Shown here: positions 36,064-49,085 of the stretch, piece by piece | How positions within the stretch are numbered: the stretch's first letter is position 1 | Layout: the number at the start of each line of letters is the position of its first letter | The notes under the pieces: generated by a model | What the model was told of the DNA's origin: nothing | What the model saw: only the letters and a program-made list of their open reading frames with translations | Databases searched by the model: none | Assembly (NCBI GenBank): GCA_012932295.1 | Contig: JAAONU010000004.1 | Location: 27,444,304 to 27,508,303, forward strand | Length of the DNA stretch: 64,000 bases | From: Cyclina sinensis | Lineage: Eukaryota; Mollusca; Bivalvia; Venerida; Veneridae | Direction: 5' to 3' | Position numbers and translations under genes: made by a program

Positions 36064-38940
36064 GACAAAGCATGTGATATTTGGTGAAAGTATATAAAAA
36101 GTGTACATTTTTCCACTTTATAAACTCAAAAATATCTTCGGAACAAATTATAGTATAGTCTTAAAGTTCAAATATGTATACACCTTGTAGCTGCTTACTC
36201 ATGGTGGAAGAAAACAAACATGCCTGGAAGGAGAATGTAGATTATACTAAAGAAAACTGTAGATTGAAACAAAGAAAAAGTGACAAATATAGTCAACAGT
36301 TTGCCTTTTCAGCAAATGAATGTATGATTATGACCACTTGTTAGATTACCTGTAACATTTATCAGCAAAACAATATGCTTGCAAACTGTAATAAAGTAAA
36401 AATATCAATATTGTATTCTTCATATTAGACTTCATTAAGTTAAAATATTTTTCTTTAAATAAAGTACATTTGTCAGACACATTTTTTAAATATACGTTAA
36501 ATGATATCACAGGTGGTCTGAATATGTATAGGAAAATTTTAACAAAAGAAATAAATACAAGGAGTAGCAGCAGCCAGCCGTTTGCTGAAAGCTTGAAGTA
36601 TCTTAACGTCTTCAGTCAATAATTTCGTATCTACAAAGGTTTTTCGGCATTGTTTTGTATGACGAGAAGGTTCCAGTTGACATACAGTGCACTATAATCT
36701 TGTCAATAAAAAGCAAAGTGGAAAAAAAACAGAAGAATCACAATAAAGAGAACTTTTAATATATTAACAGCTATTCACTTGGCGCAAACCAATTTTAAAA
36801 CATCCATTTTACAGCCAGCTAATCCTCAAATTTATTTTGCTAAATAATATGTTTATGTTTTGGTTTGCGTGCGTGCTACTTCAAGCAAAAACCTTTTGAA
36901 TGAGCTGCAGAATTCTATTAAAATGTCCATTGATTATGAACGAAGTATCTCGAGAAAAATTATCTTATAAAATGCTTTCAATTTCAAGAAAATGAAAGGT
37001 CAGTAAGGTAATATTTTTTTTCCTGCTCCAATAAGTAAGACTGTTTTAGAAGCTTAAAAAAACCAAAGACCCCCGACTGATGAATAGTTGATAAGAAAAA
37101 CGGTCAAAGAGATAATATTGTTAGCTTATTCGACTCGAGTTTTAACAGCTGGCTAATAGTATTATCTCAAGCCATTTTGCAGCTATTGACATATTAGATC
37201 CAACACGAAGAGAATAATGGAGACCAGCTTTAGTTTCCAACAAGAAAATCTATAAGACTTTAGAACTGCTTGTCCATTAACCTGGAAACCCGAGTGAGTT
37301 GATGTCAAATGAGTCAACGCCAAGCAAAAGGTACAAAGCTTTCTTTTCATACGCGTTTTTATGGTCAAAAGTTAAACTAGATGTCAACAGTAAAATCGTT
37401 TATTTGACATTGTAAACTTACACAAATCAGACTGTTTCATCCAAGGTTTCGTGTCGAAGAGAACATTTTTTATCGTTTTCTGAAAACAAACCGAAATTCT
37501 TTAAATGGCGTTGACATTTTGAAGTAAGCTTGACTTGACTAATCCGGTCAATTATTTACGCAAAGTTTAAAAAGCGTTTAAAATAGACAAATTGTCAGCT
37601 TTAAGACGAACTGTCATACAACAGATTCATTAGGTTGAAAAAAAACGTTTTTCGTTTAGACTGTACATGTATTATTCAGACTTTTCTTCTAAACATATAA
37701 GTAAAGGGAGACCACTCGTTTTAATATGAAGTTGAAGTCACATTTAGATCTAACCATTATAACATCCTCTTTCTGTGTTACTACGCCTTATCATTGAACT
37801 GCTAACATTTCAATAACTGAAAATATAAATGCAATATTAACGGAATAAAACTGAAAACTTTTATAAACTACAGCATTCTATACCTCTTTGGTCCTTATTT
37901 CCTCATCTGAATATCTATGAATGGGTAATTTTGATATTTTGTCCTACAAATCAATAATACAAATAAGAACAGGACGAGGAAAATGAATAATAATAACAGC
38001 TGTCATAACTGTCTGATAAAAGTTAAAATTTCCTTGAGTTTGCTGACCTATTTGCCTTATCAATGCAGATGATGCCGGACGGAATAAAACACTTCTTATG
38101 AGAAAATAGCCAAACACGAATGATCAACATTAAAGCTTTGAAAGAATTAATCACAAAGTTACGTAAAGTTAAGTGCGTCATCGAAGATGGACAGCTGTTT
38201 AAATCAGCGGGATTCTCTTGATAAAGCAAAAACATAACTTTTACTTGCCTCATTAGACAAGGACAGAAACCCGGATACTAAAATTGTATCGTTACAATAG
38301 TCTAAATGACAGACGACACGTCATTTTAAGGTACGTCAAATTTGTCCATCAGGTTCCACTTCAACATTGTATTACACTATATCTTTGTATGTAGAAAGCT
38401 AAAATCTTTAGACAAAAATCATGGGTTATCATTTTTCAAAATAAGTAAAAAGGTCAATTTCCAAAAGAAATTATGTCATATATGTCATCAAAGGCTGGTG
38501 GTAATAACTTGTCTATAATTTCTTACCGAAATTCGCTGACAAAAAAATGCAACGAGTGAATGATGAATATGTGGAAGTATCTGTAGTACCTTACCAAATT
38601 CTTATATTCCGTCTATGTAAATACGGCCTTTAGCATTATCCCTCACTTACTAGTACATCAAAATGAAAGAATTTTGAGAGCTGTTTTGATAATTGTCGTA
38701 TTTATTATTATTAAATCCTGTCCTGTTAACAAGTCATGTGTTTATGTATAATGTTAATAGTGTCTTTTGAGTACTGACCGCTCTGTCGTTATCTTTTATG
38801 CAAGTTGTAAAAAATTTAGTACAGGTCAACTATTCAACTTTTGTGCAATAGCTCCGAGCCTAATTGTTTTAAAGAAATGTTTAGGTTTTTCCTTCTTTAT
38901 GTAAAACATGATTCCACAAGCGACCCAAATGTATTTTAAC
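36064..38940. other. Unassigned AT-rich DNA
   Basis: No supported gene. The minus-strand open frame at 37183-37368 begins with a hydrophobic segment, but has no further support. Confidence 0.5.
38130..38320 (+). repeat. Possible diverged duplicate (copy 2)
   Basis: It shares ordered short blocks with 30060-30260. See that entry. Confidence 0.35.
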
Positions 38941-39500
38941 AAAACAGAACAGAACAGAAAGTTTATTGTCGTAATCAAAATGTTTTCTTGACAAAAAAAT
39001 ACAATAATTATTACGATATATCATACACATTGAGTCAAATGATGCATGGCAAATATACATACATAAACCTGATACAAGTACAACCCTAATTATTATCAAT
39101 TTCTTATGAAAACCGTCATATAACGGTAAAAAACTCGTCTGTTATACAAAAACAAAGTACAATCAAAAGTCAATTCAGAGTCATCAAGTCACAACAATAG
39201 CTCCACATACAATGTCAGTGAGAGGCTGTGGTGTCATATATATTATTGGTTAAACTACGTTATTTACATTAGTATTTCTTATTACAAATGCTTGAGATAT
39301 AAATCTAGCTAATTTTGCAAACACAATTTTGTTTACCGAGGTCATCATTTCGACACTTTTCAATACACTTGGATTTCGTTCAAAGTTCTGTTCTTAAAGC
39401 GTTATACGTAGGACATTTTATAACAAAATGATACTCGTCTTCAATAGCACAACATTGGTTGTGGTCCACTAGACAATGCCAAACAACGTATTTTCAATGT
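38941..39500 (-). pseudogene. Non-LTR retrotransposon (LINE) 3'-end remnant
   Basis: On the minus strand a frame at 39481-39380 encodes a Cys/His knuckle typical of the C-terminal end of LINE reverse-transcriptase polyproteins: CCAIEDEYHFVIKCPTYN, with two Cys, then His, then Cys in a C-x6-H-x4-C arrangement. After a frameshift, 39342-39250 encodes NKIVFAKLARFISQAFVIRN, resembling the terminal helix that follows the knuckle in such elements, and then a stop. Downstream on the same strand is aataaactttctgttctgtt (within 38944-38966), a poly(A)-signal-like motif followed by a TTCTG repeat suitable as a 3' terminus. Endonuclease and RT catalytic regions are not visible, so this is a 5'-truncated dead copy. 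Confidence 0.75.
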
Positions 39501-40570
39501 TCTGGGCCTGTTGGTTTTAGACGAGACTATTTTACAGTTTTTCATGTCTGTTACCAAAGCAACTACAGTTCTAATGGAATGGAATGCTTTGAACAATTGT
39601 GATAGAACTTGCAAGAAATATTCCTGCCAAGTTTACCAACTTTGGCCAAGTGGTAAGAGAGATGTTGTTTAAATCAAAACGGCCACAGGATGATTACAAA
39701 AGCTTTGATCAGGCTATGCCTAAGTGAGCTAAACAGAAAAGAACTATTGGCTTTGTCGCCTCATGTAACATTAGCTGGTGTGTAAGAACTAGAGTAGTTT
39801 CATCTAAAAGCTTTTCAAAAGCTCTAGGTATGTTATTGGAGATTTCAAGAAACAAATTCCAGAAATATCAGAAAACGATGTCTATAGAAATTCTAGGCCA
39901 TTAATTTCCAACCCAGAGTGACCTGATGTAAATTCAGAAATGGTCGGCATTCATTTTATTTTATTATACTTTTAACATCTGTCTATATCTGGCAATATAA
40001 GATAATCAAAATCGATGAAACTAAAATAAATAGTATCAAAACCTCTCGATCTTATTTGTGGGCAATATTAGTTCAAAGATACAACTTTCAATGCACTTGT
40101 TTGAAACTAAAAATGGTTATTTATGGTAAATATGATCAAACATTCGGCTAAGGAATACTAGCAACCAGTAAAGACCAATGCACCCAAGTTACTTCTTACA
40201 AGCAGTAAGCTTACAGCCGAAAAAGAAACTTAAAGAGGCAGACGGTCTAGATAACGGTTCAGAGCCGAACACATAGGACCTGTTATTATTATTCAAAACA
40301 GTTTACTGGTTTAGTATGGTGGACAGAACCATTGGCTTGAAATTGAGGAAGGGCCCCGACACCACTGTAAACCAAAAGAACATATTTGCTAATGATTGTG
40401 GCTTTTTTTTCATGAGAAATAAAAGAAATTCAGTTCAAGTAGCAGAATTGAAACAAAATGAATCAAAAAGAAGAATAAAATATCGGTCGTGTTTTTATTC
40501 AATTTCATTAAAGTAAATATAGCATAAATACTTTAACCAGTGTTGCTACTTCAAGCACAAAAATATTCAA
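39501..40570. other. Unassigned AT-rich DNA
   Basis: It might contain further decayed LINE sequence upstream (minus strand) of the 3' remnant, but I find no RT motif. The + open frame at 40316-40516 is Lys/Asn/Arg-rich and unassigned. Confidence 0.45.
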
Positions 40571-40572
40571 AC

Positions 40573-41726
40573 AAGAGCCATGATGACATGGCCATCCCCC
40601 GCCGAATGTATTTGCTTAGTTATCGTTCTTGTGCACAGCACCCTTCCCCCATGAAATCTATCAACCTATGAAGTTTCAAGTTGATATCTCAAATACTTTT
40701 TGAGTAATTGTCCAAACAAAAATTAAGCATGAAAATAACAAAGGGCAATAATTAAAATATTATGAAGGGAAGATTTATCATTCTGTCTTGTGCACTGCAC
40801 TCCTCCTAAATAGGATATATCTACCTATGAAGTTTTAAGCTGATATCTCAAACACGTTTCCAGTTTTGCTCCGGACAAAATTATGCATGAAAAATAACAA
40901 GAAAATAGCTCAAAATGTATGATAGGTAGAGTTATCATTCTTGTGTACTGCACTCCTTGCGGAGATCTACCAACCTTTTAAGTTTCAAGTTGATATCACA
41001 AATACTTTTCCATTTATGCTCCGGACAAAAATTATGCCTGAAAAATATCAAAGGGCAATAACTCAAAAACAATGAAGGGTAGAGTTATCATTCTTATGCA
41101 CTACACTCAACCTTAATGAGAGCATTCCAACTATGAAGTTTTCAGCTGATATCTCAAACACTTTTTGAGTTATGCTCTGGACAAAAATTAAGCATGAAGA
41201 ATAACAAAGGGTAATAACTAAAAATGATAAAGGGTAGAGTTATCATTCGTGTGCACTGCACTCCTCCTAAATGAGATATATATACCGAGGAAGTTTCAAA
41301 TCGACAAATACTTTAAAGCTATGCTCCAGACAAAAATTTTGCATGAACAATAACAAAGCACAATAACTCAAATATAGTGAAGGGAAGATTTATTATTCTT
41401 GTGCAGTGCACTCCTCCTTAATGAGATCAATCCAATTATGAAGTGTCGAGTTGGTATCTCAAATATTTTTTTTTTAAAAACATATGCATAAAAATTAACA
41501 AAGGGCAATATCTCAAACATTATCATTCAAATTATTACCAAAAATATCAATTTGTATCATTCCTGTGCACTGCACTCCTCCTTAATGAGATCTATCCATT
41601 TATGAAGTTTCAAGTTGATATCACAAATGCGTCTCGAGTTATGCTCCGGACAAAAATGTGGGACGGAAGAACGGACGGACGGAGACTTTTACCATATCCT
41701 CCGCCGCCTTTTCGGGCGGAGGATAA
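40573..41726 (+). mobile_element. Hairpin-bounded satellite element, ~145-160-bp monomers
   Basis: The left edge carries a short hairpin, gccatg-atga-catggc (40577-40592). About seven monomers follow. Their 'gctc.ggacaaaaatta.gcatgaa' anchor lies at about 40717, 40876, 41036, 41182, 41331, 41486 and 41651, with 'gaagtttcaagttgatatc.caaa' and 'agagttatcattcttgtgcactgcactcctcc' blocks. The right edge is an acggacggacgg tract and then a 10-bp-stem hairpin, atcctccgcc / ggcggaggat (41696-41705 with 41715-41724). The satellite core plus ACGG tract recalls the bivalve 'pearl' elements and Helitron-related families ending in a hairpin. That placement is inference. There is no coding capacity. Confidence 0.8.
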
Positions 41727-42519
41727 TAAGCACATACATTCTGAACTATTCAATAAATCTGTAACATCTCAAGAGACGGAAAAACAAGAAAACTACACTT
41801 ATTTACATTTAGAAATATGAAAACCGTTTCTGGGGAATTATGTCACCGAACATCCTAGCAAATGAATATATTTTTTCACAAATGCAAAGCAAAAGCCAAC
41901 CTCAATACTATGATACAGTATAAAGTGCGGACTTCAATGTAAAATTGCTTTTTGATGATTATAATAATTATATATAGTGTTTGTCCCACTTCTCCAGCCA
42001 AGCAGAAAGCAAAGACATTTATATTTCTACAAGAATTGCAATTACTCCACTTATTTATGAAGAACGATCAAAAATGAAATATCAAAATGGGAGGGACAAA
42101 TACCAGTCGCCAAGCTCACTCCCTTCGTTTTCATAATGGTCAAAATTTCACTTTATAGCCTCTTTCTTATAATAATAATAATAAAATGACAGTGTCCTAA
42201 AAAAGCTTAGTACAAATAATTTTTCAAATTACAATGAATGAACATAAACACCATTGGTGGCATGATTCATTTCAGTGACCTCATTGTTAAGAATTTCTGG
42301 ATTTTTCTGTCTCACGTCTGATTTTTTTCTCTTTTTTTTGGCATTCTAATTATCAAGAAAAAAGGGTCTTTATTGAAGCAAGAAAACACAATACACGCTT
42401 CTTCAGTGTTCCTTTAGCAATTTAAAGGATGATTCTTAGAGGTGGCAATGTCAGCAGAACATGAAAATACACGTTCGTATATTAAGTCTCACATCAGTTC
42501 AGTAGTTAAAACTACAGTA
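41727..42519. other. Unassigned AT-rich DNA
   Basis: It includes an (ATA)n run at about 42170-42186. Nothing else recognised. Confidence 0.45.
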
Positions 42520-43350
42520 AGACATCGACATTGTCACAATTTCCATTAGTCTTTTTTAATGAAAATAGCATTCAATGGTGGTCTTTTTCTCAACAGGATA
42601 TTCCAGGTCACGATTATTTCTATACCTTTTTGTATATAACATGACATTAGAACAGACGATTCTCATTGTTAGGCTGTATAAGACACAGAAATTGTCTGCA
42701 ATAATTGTCGTTAATAAAAAAAACATAACAAAGAAATAAGGGAGCAGATGCTTAACAAGACTTCTTATTGGCAATAAAATATAAGAGACAAGTCAAATTG
42801 CTTATTTGGTGCAAGGCAACTTTTATATGTCTAGAACTGTCATATTTCTTTTGAATTAATACAAAGTTTATAAACCATATGTTCAAAGAAAGTCTTGAAT
42901 AAATATATTCTTTATTTGCCGTGATACCCAACGTACTGTTATTGAGGGTTAGTATCCATTTCAGATTAATAAACTAACTTAAATCATCATTTAGGAATGA
43001 AATAAAAGGAAGCTGCCATGAAACTGTTTGTTACCTATTTCGAAGGACATAACAGAACCATTTTGCCTAACAAACGTAACTTAAACGGATGTAAATGCAT
43101 CTAATAAACTTCCTTTCTGTCATTACCATAAGTAAGGTTAAACATAGTTGTACTCTTTGCACGTATTCTTGTGAGCAGCCATATTGCGCCCTGTCTCGTA
43201 ACCTCTGTTAAATGACAACACTATATTTTTTCCTGACAAACTAGGTTGATATCTCCTGTAGAGCATTGCTGATTAAATGAAACCGTCATCGTATCTTACA
43301 AAATAAGTCTTTGCTAAACCTCAGATTATGTTTACATAAACTTAAAAAAA
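42520..43350 (+). repeat. Tandem segmental duplication, copy 1
   Basis: It is colinear with 44348-45160 at an offset of about 1.78-1.85 kb. Matches include attgtcacaat (about 42530/44358), cacgattatttctat (42609/44438), attgcttatttggtgcaa (42797/44580), ggaagctg (43008/44854), tgtctcgtaac (about 43192/45005) and gcattgctgattaaa (43263/45061). No coding sequence is recognised. Confidence 0.85.
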
Positions 43351-44347
43351 GATTGTGATTTCCTGATCTACTGATGAACATTTCAACCAGGTGTATATGA
43401 AACAGACACAGAAAAATGAGAAAAAAAATAATAAGCATTTCTGGCGGTGTACTTTCGGTCATAACAGAGCTTTTGCGAGACATGAGAATTTTTAGTTCTC
43501 TGCCTAAAGGACTATAATTCTTAGCTACTATGTAATATTTAAGCTCAAACGCTAAATTTTGCAACTAAGAGAATTTAGCTTTATCTGTTGTTATTATAAA
43601 ATAACAGTGCCTTACTGGTATGTTGGCGCATATATACGGTACCATGTTCAGATGTGTGGTAATTTTAGCATTTTATTTAATAACATAAGTGGTTACAACG
43701 CCTTATCGTGGTTTGTTCGCCGATATACCACGATTTTACGTTCTTTACTTTATCATGAAGAAACTTCTCTTTTTGGCGACAAAATTAAGATGACGTCATG
43801 ATGACGTAGCTTTGTACTTCTCTGTCTATAGAACGTCACACAGTATCACAGAATGGAACATGTCGAGCAGTCAACAAGGCGACAGTTTTTTAAGCAGTTA
43901 ATGTTACACAAGAAACTAAATTTAAATAAAACATTAATTAAATTAATAATCCACCTTCTATCCCTCTTCAATCCAAAAGTCAATGTTTAATTCCTGCAAA
44001 AAAAGATTCCGATTAAATGTTGTAAAACAAGAAAGCAATGACGTCTCTATACAACTCACTAGAGAATCACTGTCCGTACTGAAAACGTAGTGTCTAGTAT
44101 GGTGTTCTAGAACAGAGCTTTATGTGTTGAACATTGTGACTGACAGATGAAAAATGAGGACATAGGTCAGTAATGAAAAATGAATATGTCTTGAAAACAT
44201 TTTTGTTTGCTTGGACAGCATCTGACATTATATAATCAGCAAAAAATATCACAACTCAGACAGCTTTTGTTAAAGAATAAAACGCCTAATGATTTTTTTT
44301 TGGAAAATTTAAGTCGTACTACGCCATATCAGCAAAAAAAAATATTT
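43351..44347. other. Unassigned DNA between duplicate copies
   Basis: Nothing recognised. The open frame 43559-43801 has no known motif. Confidence 0.45.
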
Positions 44348-45160
44348 AAGACAGAGATATTGTCACAATAATCGTCAGTATTTTCATGAATATAAACGTG
44401 GTGGCTGACATTTTTATCTCAACTGGATATTCATAATCACGATTATTTCTATCTTCTCTTATAAAAAAAGAACATAGTTACCATACTTCTAAAAATTCTC
44501 ATATAAAAAATAACAAGGCAATAAAGGAGCAGAATGCCTTCTCAGAGTTAACAGGAAAAAAAAATAAGACACAATTAAAATTGCTTATTTGGTGCAAAAT
44601 TCATAACATTTAAATAGTGTCATATTTCTGTTCAACTTATACAATGTCTGCGACGTTGATATTAAATAATATTATGTATTTGTCTGGTTATAGGATTTCT
44701 TGAAAACATGACTGTATTCTTCATTTCGTCATTAAATCCTAAATCACAATTAGGAGTGATAAAGTCCTTTCCTGCTAAACAATAAGCAGACAGAAATAAA
44801 CGTTTAGAAATGAATTATGAACGAATTCCCCGGGGTACCATTAAGGTATATTAGGAAGCTGACATAAAATTGTTTGTTCACAATCTCGAAGGCCGCAACA
44901 GAAACATTATACCATAACAAATATCACTTAAAGGGATTCAGCTGCATCTAATAAACATACTTCTTTAAAGTATTATAAATGAGTTGAAACACAGAGTCGC
45001 GCGCTGTCTCGTAACATCGGTTAATTGTTTCTGTCAAACTAGGATAGTATCTCCAGAAGTGCATTGCTGATTAAACGAAAACTTCAATACATGGTACAAA
45101 ATTAGTCTGTGCTAAACCCTAGTATCTTGCTTTATAAACATACTAAAATAGTTTGTTTTT
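44348..45160 (+). repeat. Tandem segmental duplication, copy 2
   Basis: This is the sister of 42520-43350. It ends just before a CA microsatellite. Confidence 0.85.
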
Positions 45161-45188
45161 TGCTACTAATAAATATATTAACCGGGTT

Positions 45189-45238
45189 CACACACACACA
45201 CACACACGCACAAACACACACAAACACACACACACACA
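45189..45238. repeat. (CA)n microsatellite, interrupted
   Basis: A CA run with cgca and caaa interruptions. It produces His/Thr-repeat open frames in two registers (45109-45338) that are not genes. Confidence 0.95.
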
Positions 45239-45506
45239 TATTTTTTGCTTTGCTTTCGATTCTTCAATTCTTTATTCATTTTACAGTTTTACAGACTATG
45301 AACTAAAGCAATCTACTAGGGTGTTTTCAGACACCTGAAATCTTAAGAATTCTAGACCAGGTAAAGCCGGATATAACAGACAATACAGTGACACTAGAAA
45401 TAATCATCAAGATCAAATATGACGATCATAATACAATCTAAATTGAAAATTTTGTCATAGATACTATTTCAAAAATGATAGAGAAAAAAAGAGTAAAAAC
45501 GCTGTT

Positions 45507-45930
45507 AAAATTAGTGGATTCATAAAGACACTCTGCCAACTTGGTGATGACTTGGTATATGTGCAAAGCAGATTCACCAGGAACTGAGCATTATGGACAC
45601 AATGAAGTGTCACATTTGACAGTTTCGAGGTCGCTGAACAAATTCAGGAACGGACAAGACACGCTGAAGATTACCCACAATTGGAGCGCCGGCCAACAGC
45701 AACCTCAGAAAAGTTAATACAAAAAAAACTTCTGACGTTGTTCGGTCGTGTCTCACACTGCATCAGCTTGCAAGCAGGGTTGGTATTTCACCCGCATTTT
45801 CTTAAAAGCATAAGTTACAATTGCGCCGCATCACAGCAAGATGGATGCCTCATTTGCTGGTGGACGAGAAAAAGCGCTCTCGAGTTTGATTCGCTATAAA
45901 TCTCTTAAAACTGTACCCAAAATATGACAT
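45507..45930 (+). pseudogene. mariner-family transposase pseudogene, N-terminal part
   Basis: Three frames piece together the DNA-binding half of a mariner (IS630-Tc1-mariner) transposase. GHNEVSHLTVSRSLNKFRNG starts at 45595, then EDYPQLERRPTATSEK at 45666 after a one-base frame change. LTLHQLASRVGIS starts near 45755, followed by LQLRRITARWMPHLL and LLKLYPKYD to 45928. These correspond to the second helix-turn-helix, the GRP-(T)-TAT(S/T)E linker and the ARW(V/M)P(H/R)LL motif conserved in mariner proteins. There are in-frame stops and at least two frameshifts. The catalytic D,D domain that should follow is missing, so the copy is dead and 3'-truncated or further rearranged. The interval upstream (from about 45507) may encode the first helix region in degraded form. 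Confidence 0.8.
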
Positions 45931-48819
45931 AAAAAGATATTCCACTCTTGTGGCATATACTAGACATCGTTACTTTAGTCATTTAAGATTTCCTTTAGAA
46001 GGCACAGTACAATTCCTAAGTATATTTCCCATTTTATCTCATTCTTAACATGCTAGGTTTATCAGCTAAAAGATTCGGCTTTATAATTTGTTCTTAAAAC
46101 GAGACAAAAAGCTAAGTAATTTCTATAGACATAAGATCAATGTGTCAGGAAATAATAAAAACGTTTACAAAGATATTGCCAAAGTTTGAAGATGAGTTCA
46201 TATAACTGAAAGTGAAATGTCATCGTAACTAGAAAGAAACAACAAGGTCCATATATACTGAAGAGTACCTCTCTTAAATTATAAAGTTGGCCAAAAGTGA
46301 CATATTATAATTTATAAAATAACAATCAATTTGATCCCGTGTTTTGTAAAAGAAAAAAACAAAAATAACAGCTATACTGGAAGATATATTTTCTGTCATA
46401 TCCATCTTAGACACGGAAGATCTCTGTGCTTCTTCAAATTTACGTGATTTCTAAGCATTTGCTGAATGATAACATGGATTACTTTATGAATATAAAGTAT
46501 TTTTTCACAAAAGTGAACAAAAATAACTGCATTGAAGTAAACAAATCTTTTCATATATCGTTGTACCATTTACATTTTTAAGTTTCTCGAATTTACTATT
46601 CCCGTTTAAAGGAACAAGACTAATACAAAAGCGAAGGACTGAATTAAAATTATTTCAAACTTTATCTTACAGACCAAAATAAGGTAAATATAAACATATG
46701 TTTGGGATTTTATGTTCAATATTTCGGTTCTCTTTTGAACAAAATACGTCGTCATAATCAGACATGAGTATAAAATACAATAGCTACGTTGTTACTTTTT
46801 CATTCGAGTTCTTCTTGAATACAACAACATTCTGACAGAAAATTTACGTAGAGTACATAAAGTTAATCAGAAAATATTTAAATTACTCAAACTTTAAAGG
46901 GCATGTACTTCACCTTTTTTCAGTTTAAGAGGATCAGTTTGAAATCATTTCAATACTCTTTCCTAAATCTCTTCAAGCACTTTTAAATACTCTTAGTCTG
47001 ACAAGATTTTGATTAAAGAGCTGTACCCGCAAAATGTGACGTTATCTCGATAATTTCAACGAGAAATCGTATGCCATTTATAAAAAATATTTTTCAAAAC
47101 TCATTAAATGTAATTCAGTGTAACATTTAATATCTCAATGCTGTATGCTGCATGTGTTTCAGATTGAAGATTAAAGTAGCCGTATACGATCAACAGTTAC
47201 CTACTACTAAAGTTAAGAAACTGGTATATTAAATCCTGCAAACAGCTAGTTTTATTTCAATGTTGGTACTGTAAATTAAGAAAGTTCGGTTAAAAGCTGT
47301 TAGTAAGTCCTAAAATTCTTTCATCAAAATTTGAGCCAAAAATACCTTTGTTCTCTCAGAGAACTTTATCTTGTCAAAAAGCCTTCTGTTAACTGAGAAA
47401 GGAACTAGCAGTTTGTATGTGGTAAGAAGTATTTTTTCTTCTTCTTAAACCACTAACGTCTTATACTCTCTTCTGTTCTAGTCATTAAAGAAATTGCTGA
47501 CTTCAATTATCTGATTACAAAAAAACTGTTTACAGCATTAATAATAACAATTTGCCTAAGTTTATGATGCCGTTTTAAATTGTAACAAGCGTTTCCTTTC
47601 GCTCAATAAATCTTGCACCTTGCTACAGCCTGTATAAAATGACATCACATCATACTCAAACTTTGTTGGTATCGTCTGCAGTGAAGTGCGGTGATCAAAA
47701 GAAACTTTAATTCTAGCTTCAAAATATGCTTTGCCGAATTCCAGCTTTGAATTATTGAAAGAGGAAACGTTTTACTTCCTTGTGGAACAAAACATCTGCA
47801 AGTGCTAAAATGAAGTTTATGAGTGAAGTAAATAATTAATGCAAAAAACAAAACATTATGAGATGCATCTCCGGCATAAGAAATTAAATATTTACCTAAG
47901 AGACGGTTAATGGTTTTTCTATATAACAAAAAGTTTAGATGTCAACCACATTTCTTTTTGTGAATCCAGACATTAACAGGAAAGTTCTCACAAGGATTTA
48001 CTTTGGTGTGTTTGTTCAACACTATTATGATATTTAGAACTGAATTTCCACTTTTAAGGAAATCATACAAATGCCCTTGCCATTTTCAGAAAAACTGATT
48101 TACAACACTGTCTGCGACCTTCAGATTTTGTGCATCCAGTTATTTGACTGCATGTACAGTAATGTAAAATTCTCCTATTCAGAAAATATTGTCACGACCT
48201 ATGCCTTGAACGAGTGCACGTGCTTAAGTTGCTTTTGAATCAATTTGTCTTCCGGAAATAGACAATAACCTCTTTAAATATTGATTTAAACTTAGAGATA
48301 ACGGAGCTTTAAAATTTCATGGCACTTCTTTCTTTTATTTTCATTGTGATAAAACACTGTGCGAATAAATAGCAATCTAACGCATAGCTGAAACAAATAT
48401 GTTCGTTCATCACACTAACATGATTTTTTACTTTGTAATTTTAGATGCATTTCGCTTTCAATAAAGAGGCTCTGACACCCTGTGATTATTGTTTCCCTTT
48501 ATGTAATTTCTAAACGATAGCTTAATCAATTTTCGAGTAAATCAACATTTTAAAATAAGGATACTTTTTTGTTCAAAGGGAGTCTATATGTATTTCAAAT
48601 GTTAAATGAAACAATTATTTTCAAGTCAGGAAAGTCCCGCACCCAATATTCAAATGTCAAAATAATCTAAAGCTAAATGCTACGATACAGTAAAGCACTT
48701 TAAAGACACAATTGTAGTGGGTGGTTTTAACTTTACAATGCTATGCATGCATATACAAAAGGCAATAATGTTAAACTGTTTATCAAGCTTCACTTCCATA
48801 TGGCTGTCTCAGACATTCG
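45931..48819. other. Unassigned AT-rich DNA
   Basis: No continuation of the mariner catalytic domain and no other gene recognised. The minus open frame 47645-47929 is unassigned. Confidence 0.5.
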
Positions 48820-49085
48820 CAATTGGTGGCCGAATGGTTTGTGCGTTGGGCTACGAAGCTAGCGACCCGGGTTCGATTCCGGGTAGCGACTGAGTTATCG
48901 ACTGATTTCCCAGGACTAGGTGGTAACCTAAACGGGTACTGTTTCCAGCAGTATCGGCCTAGACTGGGGATTGGGGAGGTAAAATACACGCACCGTGGGC
49001 TCTTCTGGAAATAAGTTGTTCCATTCACACCAGGTGGGGACTTTCGTTGACTACCCACGTTAAATAAGAAACCTTTACCTTTTTC
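48820..49085 (+). mobile_element. tRNA-derived SINE, apparently full length
   Basis: The A box tggccgaatgg (48827-48837) and B box ggttcgattcc (48870-48880) lie in a tRNA-like head. Its T-arm pairs well (acccgg / ccgggt, 48865-48884). A GC-richer body of about 170 bp follows, ending in 'ccacgttaaataagaaacctttacctttttc'-type sequence with a short accttt repeat as tail (about 49057-49085). The tRNA-like head, unrelated body and short 3' repeat are the standard SINE plan. Open frames on both strands here (48783-49058) are not genes. The family resembles SINEs widespread in molluscs, but the exact family is not assigned. Confidence 0.8.

Noticed and set aside
38068..38090. 'NADDAG'-like peptide resembling the reverse-transcriptase YADD box
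   Set aside because: The frame is short and interrupted, the residue before ADD is Asn, and no flanking RT motifs are visible on that strand.
45109..45338. His/Thr-repeat open frames
   Set aside because: Translation of the CA microsatellite in two registers.
48820..48890. Functional tRNA gene
   Set aside because: The A and B boxes and T-arm are good, but there is no matching acceptor stem and the sequence continues into a SINE body with a 3' repeat tail.
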